A DNA stretch of 41,923 nucleotides from Nocardioides sp. (GTDB lineage Bacteria; Actinomycetota; Actinomycetes; Propionibacteriales; Nocardioidaceae). Of the stretch, positions 39,745-41,923 are shown in pieces. Location of the stretch: positions 1 through 41,923 of the forward strand of contig NZ_JAPYPS010000030.1 in NCBI RefSeq assembly GCF_029937575.1, written 5' to 3'. The translations under genes and the position numbers were made by a program. The first letter of the stretch is position 1, and each line of letters begins with the position of its first letter. The notes under the pieces are model-generated. The model was given only the letters and a program-made list of their open reading frames with translations, searched no databases and was not told the DNA's origin.

Positions 39745-41340
39745 GTGGACACCAGGCGCGGCGACAGCACCGCTGCGGAGCGTTCGCGGCGCCGTACGCC
39801 GTTCGGCTCGCGCCTCCTCGGCCCCGCCGACCAGAGTCCACGTGCCCTGCGGATCCGGGTCCAGCTGATGCTGACCTGGCTGCTGATCTCGACCAACGTC
39901 ATCGGCGCGGTCGTCGTGTTCGTCATCTCCAGCTTCGTGGTGCCGGCCCCGGCAGCCACCCGCGGCACCGTGGTCTCGCTGGCCATCGCCGTCCCCGTCT
40001 ACGTCGTCGCCGCCGTCGTGATCGGCGCCTGGGTCGGTACGGCGACCACGCTGCGGGCGCTGCGGTGGGCCACCGAGGACCGAGCACCCACGGACGACGA
40101 CCGGACTCGCACCCTGCGCGCACCCCAGCGCCTCACGGCCCTGCAGGGGCTGCTCTGGGGTGGCGCCGTGGTGCTGTTCACCGTGCTCGCGCTCGCCATC
40201 CAGCCCAGCCGAGCGGTGACCACCGCGCTGACCGTCGGGATCGCCGGTGCCGTGGTCAGCTCGGTGGCCTACCTGCTGACGCAGTTCACCCTGCGCCCCA
40301 TCGCTGCCCGTGCGCTCGCCCAGGTGCCGCTGATCAGCCGCCCGCGGGGCGCCGGGGTGGGCGACCGGATGGTGATCTTCTGGGGGCTCGGCACCGCGAT
40401 GCCGCTGGTCGGGCTGATGATCGCCGCGATCGTGGCGCTCGCCGGTGACGAGACATCTCTGACGCGGCTCGCGGTCGTCGTGCTGGTGCTCTGCAGCGTG
40501 GTGCTGCTCTTCGGGCTCTTCATCACCGTGCTCAACGCCCGATCGGTGGTGGCGCCCGTCGTCTCGGTGCGTGACGCGCTCCTGGCCGTCGAGCGCGGCG
40601 ACCTCGACCACACCGTGCCGGTCTACGACGGCACCGAGCTCGGACAGCTCCAGTCCGGCTTCAACCAGATGGTCGCGGGCCTGCGCGAGCGCGAGCACCT
40701 GCGCGACCTGTTCGGGCGGCACGTCGGCCAGGACGTCGCGCGTGCTGCCGCGGAGATGCCCGGCGGCGGCGTCGAGCTGGGCGGTCAGACCCGGGAGGCA
40801 TCGGTGCTCTTCGTCGACCTCGTCGGGTCCACGACGTACGCCGCCCAGCACAGCGCCGAGGAAGTCGTCGCCGTGCTCAACCGGTTCTTCGGCGTGGTCG
40901 TGGACGAGGTGGACCGCCACGGAGGCCTGGTGAACAAGTTCATCGGGGACGCCGTGCTGGCCGTCTTCGGGGCCCCGGTCGAGCACGACGACCATGCCGG
41001 GGCAGCGCTCGGCGCAGCTCGGGCGATGGCACGGCGGCTGGCCGAGGAGGTGCCCGAGGTGGGTGCCGGCATCGGGGTCTCGACCGGGGAGGTCGTGGCC
41101 GGCAACGTCGGGCACGCCAGCCGCTTCGAGTACACCGTGATCGGCGACGCCGTGAACTCCGCCGCACGCCTGACCGACCTCGCCAAGGACGTCCCCGGTC
41201 GCGTACTGGTGGCGCGCGCGAGCGTCGACCGTGCGCTCGGCGAGGAGCCGTCGCACTGGCGCACGGACGGCGAGCTCACCCTGCGCGGACGGGCCACTCC
41301 CACACCGGTCTCGATCCTCGTAGGCTCCGACCATGACTGA
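39745..41340 (+). CDS. Membrane-bound class III adenylate/guanylate cyclase with HAMP domain
   Basis: From GTG 39745 the protein has 531 residues. A basic N-terminus is followed by about six hydrophobic helices (about 40-265), a HAMP linker (about 265-325, VRDALLAVERGDLDHTVPVYDGTELGQLQSGFNQM), and a class III cyclase domain. The two metal-binding aspartates are visible in SVLFVDLVGST (Asp358) and NKFIGDAVLAVFG (Asp402). The VIGDAVNSAARL segment supplies the transition-state Asn/Arg. It makes cyclic AMP in response to a membrane signal. A longer start at 39655 is possible but the added residues look non-conserved. Its end overlaps the next gene by eight bases. Confidence 0.88.
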   Translation: MDTRRGDSTAAERSRRRTPFGSRLLGPADQSPRALRIRVQLMLTWLLISTNVIGAVVVFVISSFVVPAPAATRGTVVSLAIAVPVYVVAAVVIGAWVGTATTLRALRWATEDRAPTDDDRTRTLRAPQRLTALQGLLWGGAVVLFTVLALAIQPSRAVTTALTVGIAGAVVSSVAYLLTQFTLRPIAARALAQVPLISRPRGAGVGDRMVIFWGLGTAMPLVGLMIAAIVALAGDETSLTRLAVVVLVLCSVVLLFGLFITVLNARSVVAPVVSVRDALLAVERGDLDHTVPVYDGTELGQLQSGFNQMVAGLREREHLRDLFGRHVGQDVARAAAEMPGGGVELGGQTREASVLFVDLVGSTTYAAQHSAEEVVAVLNRFFGVVVDEVDRHGGLVNKFIGDAVLAVFGAPVEHDDHAGAALGAARAMARRLAEEVPEVGAGIGVSTGEVVAGNVGHASRFEYTVIGDAVNSAARLTDLAKDVPGRVLVARASVDRALGEEPSHWRTDGELTLRGRATPTPVSILVGSDHD

Positions 41341-41734
41341 TGCCGGGACCGTCGTCCGCTCCTGCCTCGACGCCCTGGAGGCCGGGGACTCGGCCACGGC
41401 GCTGGCGCTTCTCGACCCCGACGTGGAGTGGCGCAACTCCGGCCTCCCCACGCTTCGGGGACGACGAGCCCACCGCGCTCTGCTGGACATGGCCAGGCGT
41501 GGGATCGGCTTCGAGGTGCGCTTCCACCACCTGGCCGTCGACGGGCAGGTGGTGCTCACCGACCGCACCGACGTCCTGACCTACCGACGCTTTCGGATGG
41601 AGTTCTGGGTCTGCGGCACCTTCGAGGTCCGCGAAGGCCGGATCGTCGTGTGGGACGACCACTTCAGCATGACGAACTTCGTCGGCGCCTCGGTGCGGGG
41701 GTTGGTGCGGGCGGCGCTGCTGGGGCGCGCGTAG
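41333..41734 (+). CDS. Limonene-1,2-epoxide hydrolase-like NTF2-fold protein
   Basis: This 133-residue protein has the NTF2-like fold with patterns close to limonene-epoxide hydrolases: an N-terminal helix pair, ALLDPDVEWRNSGLPTLRG, a central DRTDVLTYRRFRMEFWVCGTFEVREGRIVVWDDHF, and a C-terminal helix. The Asp/Arg/Asp positions typical of epoxide hydrolysis (TDRTDV, RRFRME, WDDHF) appear present, but the substrate is not predictable. It overlaps the cyclase by eight bases, so it is translationally coupled. What links a cyclase to this protein is unknown. Confidence 0.82.
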   Translation: MTDAGTVVRSCLDALEAGDSATALALLDPDVEWRNSGLPTLRGRRAHRALLDMARRGIGFEVRFHHLAVDGQVVLTDRTDVLTYRRFRMEFWVCGTFEVREGRIVVWDDHFSMTNFVGASVRGLVRAALLGRA

Positions 41735-41913
41735 TCGACCGGGTCTCGCCTTCGGGGTGGGTGTGGCGCCCGCGCTCCTCGTCTCATCCTGCTCTTCGGG
41801 GTTGGTGTGGCGCCCGCGCGCGTAGTCGACCGGGTCTCGCCGTCAAGGATCGCCTGCGGCGCCCGCTTCGCGGTGCCTGCGGCATCCGTTGACAGCGAGC
41901 CTCTCCCGGTCGA
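41725..41913. repeat. GC-rich nested repeats after the last gene
   Basis: A 26-base unit (GCGCGCGTAGTCGACCGGGT, then CTCGCC) occurs at 41725-41750 and 41816-41841. A 25-base unit beginning TTCGGGGT occurs at 41751-41775 and 41795-41819 with one mismatch. The segment from about 41823 to 41913 folds back imperfectly (GTCGACCGGG with CCCGGTCGAC arms). This looks like a dispersed REP-type element of the genome; the window ends inside or just after it. Confidence 0.65.
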
Positions 41914-41923
41914 CTGTTCGACG

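Overview
The window comes from a high-GC actinobacterium. Codon usage, an actinobacterial-type recC-recB-recD cluster, an F420-dependent Ddn-like reductase, a MmpL-family exporter and frequent GTG and leaderless starts all point to the Nocardioidaceae (Nocardioides-like). That placement is inferred from style and gene content, not from a marker gene.

Left chromosomal part (1-7.5 kb): a MhuD-like heme-degrading monooxygenase, a PspC-domain protein, a DHA2-family MFS drug exporter, an MMPL exporter divergent from its probable TetR repressor with a tandem operator between them, a CobB-type sirtuin, a membrane protein, and a small membrane protein translationally coupled to a response-regulator-like LuxR protein.

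Accessory part (about 7.6-20.05 kb): a DUF3800 protein with stem-loops in its leader, a gene-poor stretch with a large perfect inverted repeat, and a ParE/RelE-type toxin-antitoxin pair whose toxin has an apparent C-terminal frameshift. Next comes a well-bounded 10.4-kb integrative element. It is flanked by an 18-bp direct repeat (9653-9670 and 20031-20048) that equals the last five codons plus stop of menB. Inside are tandem 11-bp repeats at both ends (candidate integrase arm sites), a MamI-like restriction endonuclease convergent with a one-polypeptide N6-adenine methyltransferase, two small overlapping ORFs, a MobF relaxase-helicase, an excisionase-like HTH protein and a tyrosine integrase. 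At the far end lies a divergent pair: a C-terminally membrane-anchored protein and an XRE regulator fused to a Gly/Ala-rich hydrophobic domain. There is a relaxase but no type IV secretion gene or coupling protein, so this is best read as an integrative and mobilizable element carrying restriction-modification cargo plus an uncharacterised membrane/regulator module. A different pair of tandem 11-bp repeats just outside the left attachment core suggests that the same site hosted an earlier element.

Right chromosomal part (20.03-41.9 kb): menB, a Ddn-like reductase, a secreted alpha/beta hydrolase, a 24-bp perfect inverted repeat, an ACT-domain protein, and recC-recB-recD with 4-base overlaps. 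These are followed by a DoxX protein, two tandem PGPGW-type membrane proteins, a SnoaL-like protein divergent from a TauE/SafE permease, and an envelope cluster (SGNH protein, lytic transglycosylase, acyltransferase-SGNH fusion). The window ends with a HAMP-adenylate cyclase with a likely leaderless promoter, a limonene-epoxide-hydrolase-like protein and a set of GC-rich repeats.

Most long ORFs antisense to these genes are high-GC shadows. No rRNA, tRNA or CRISPR array was seen.
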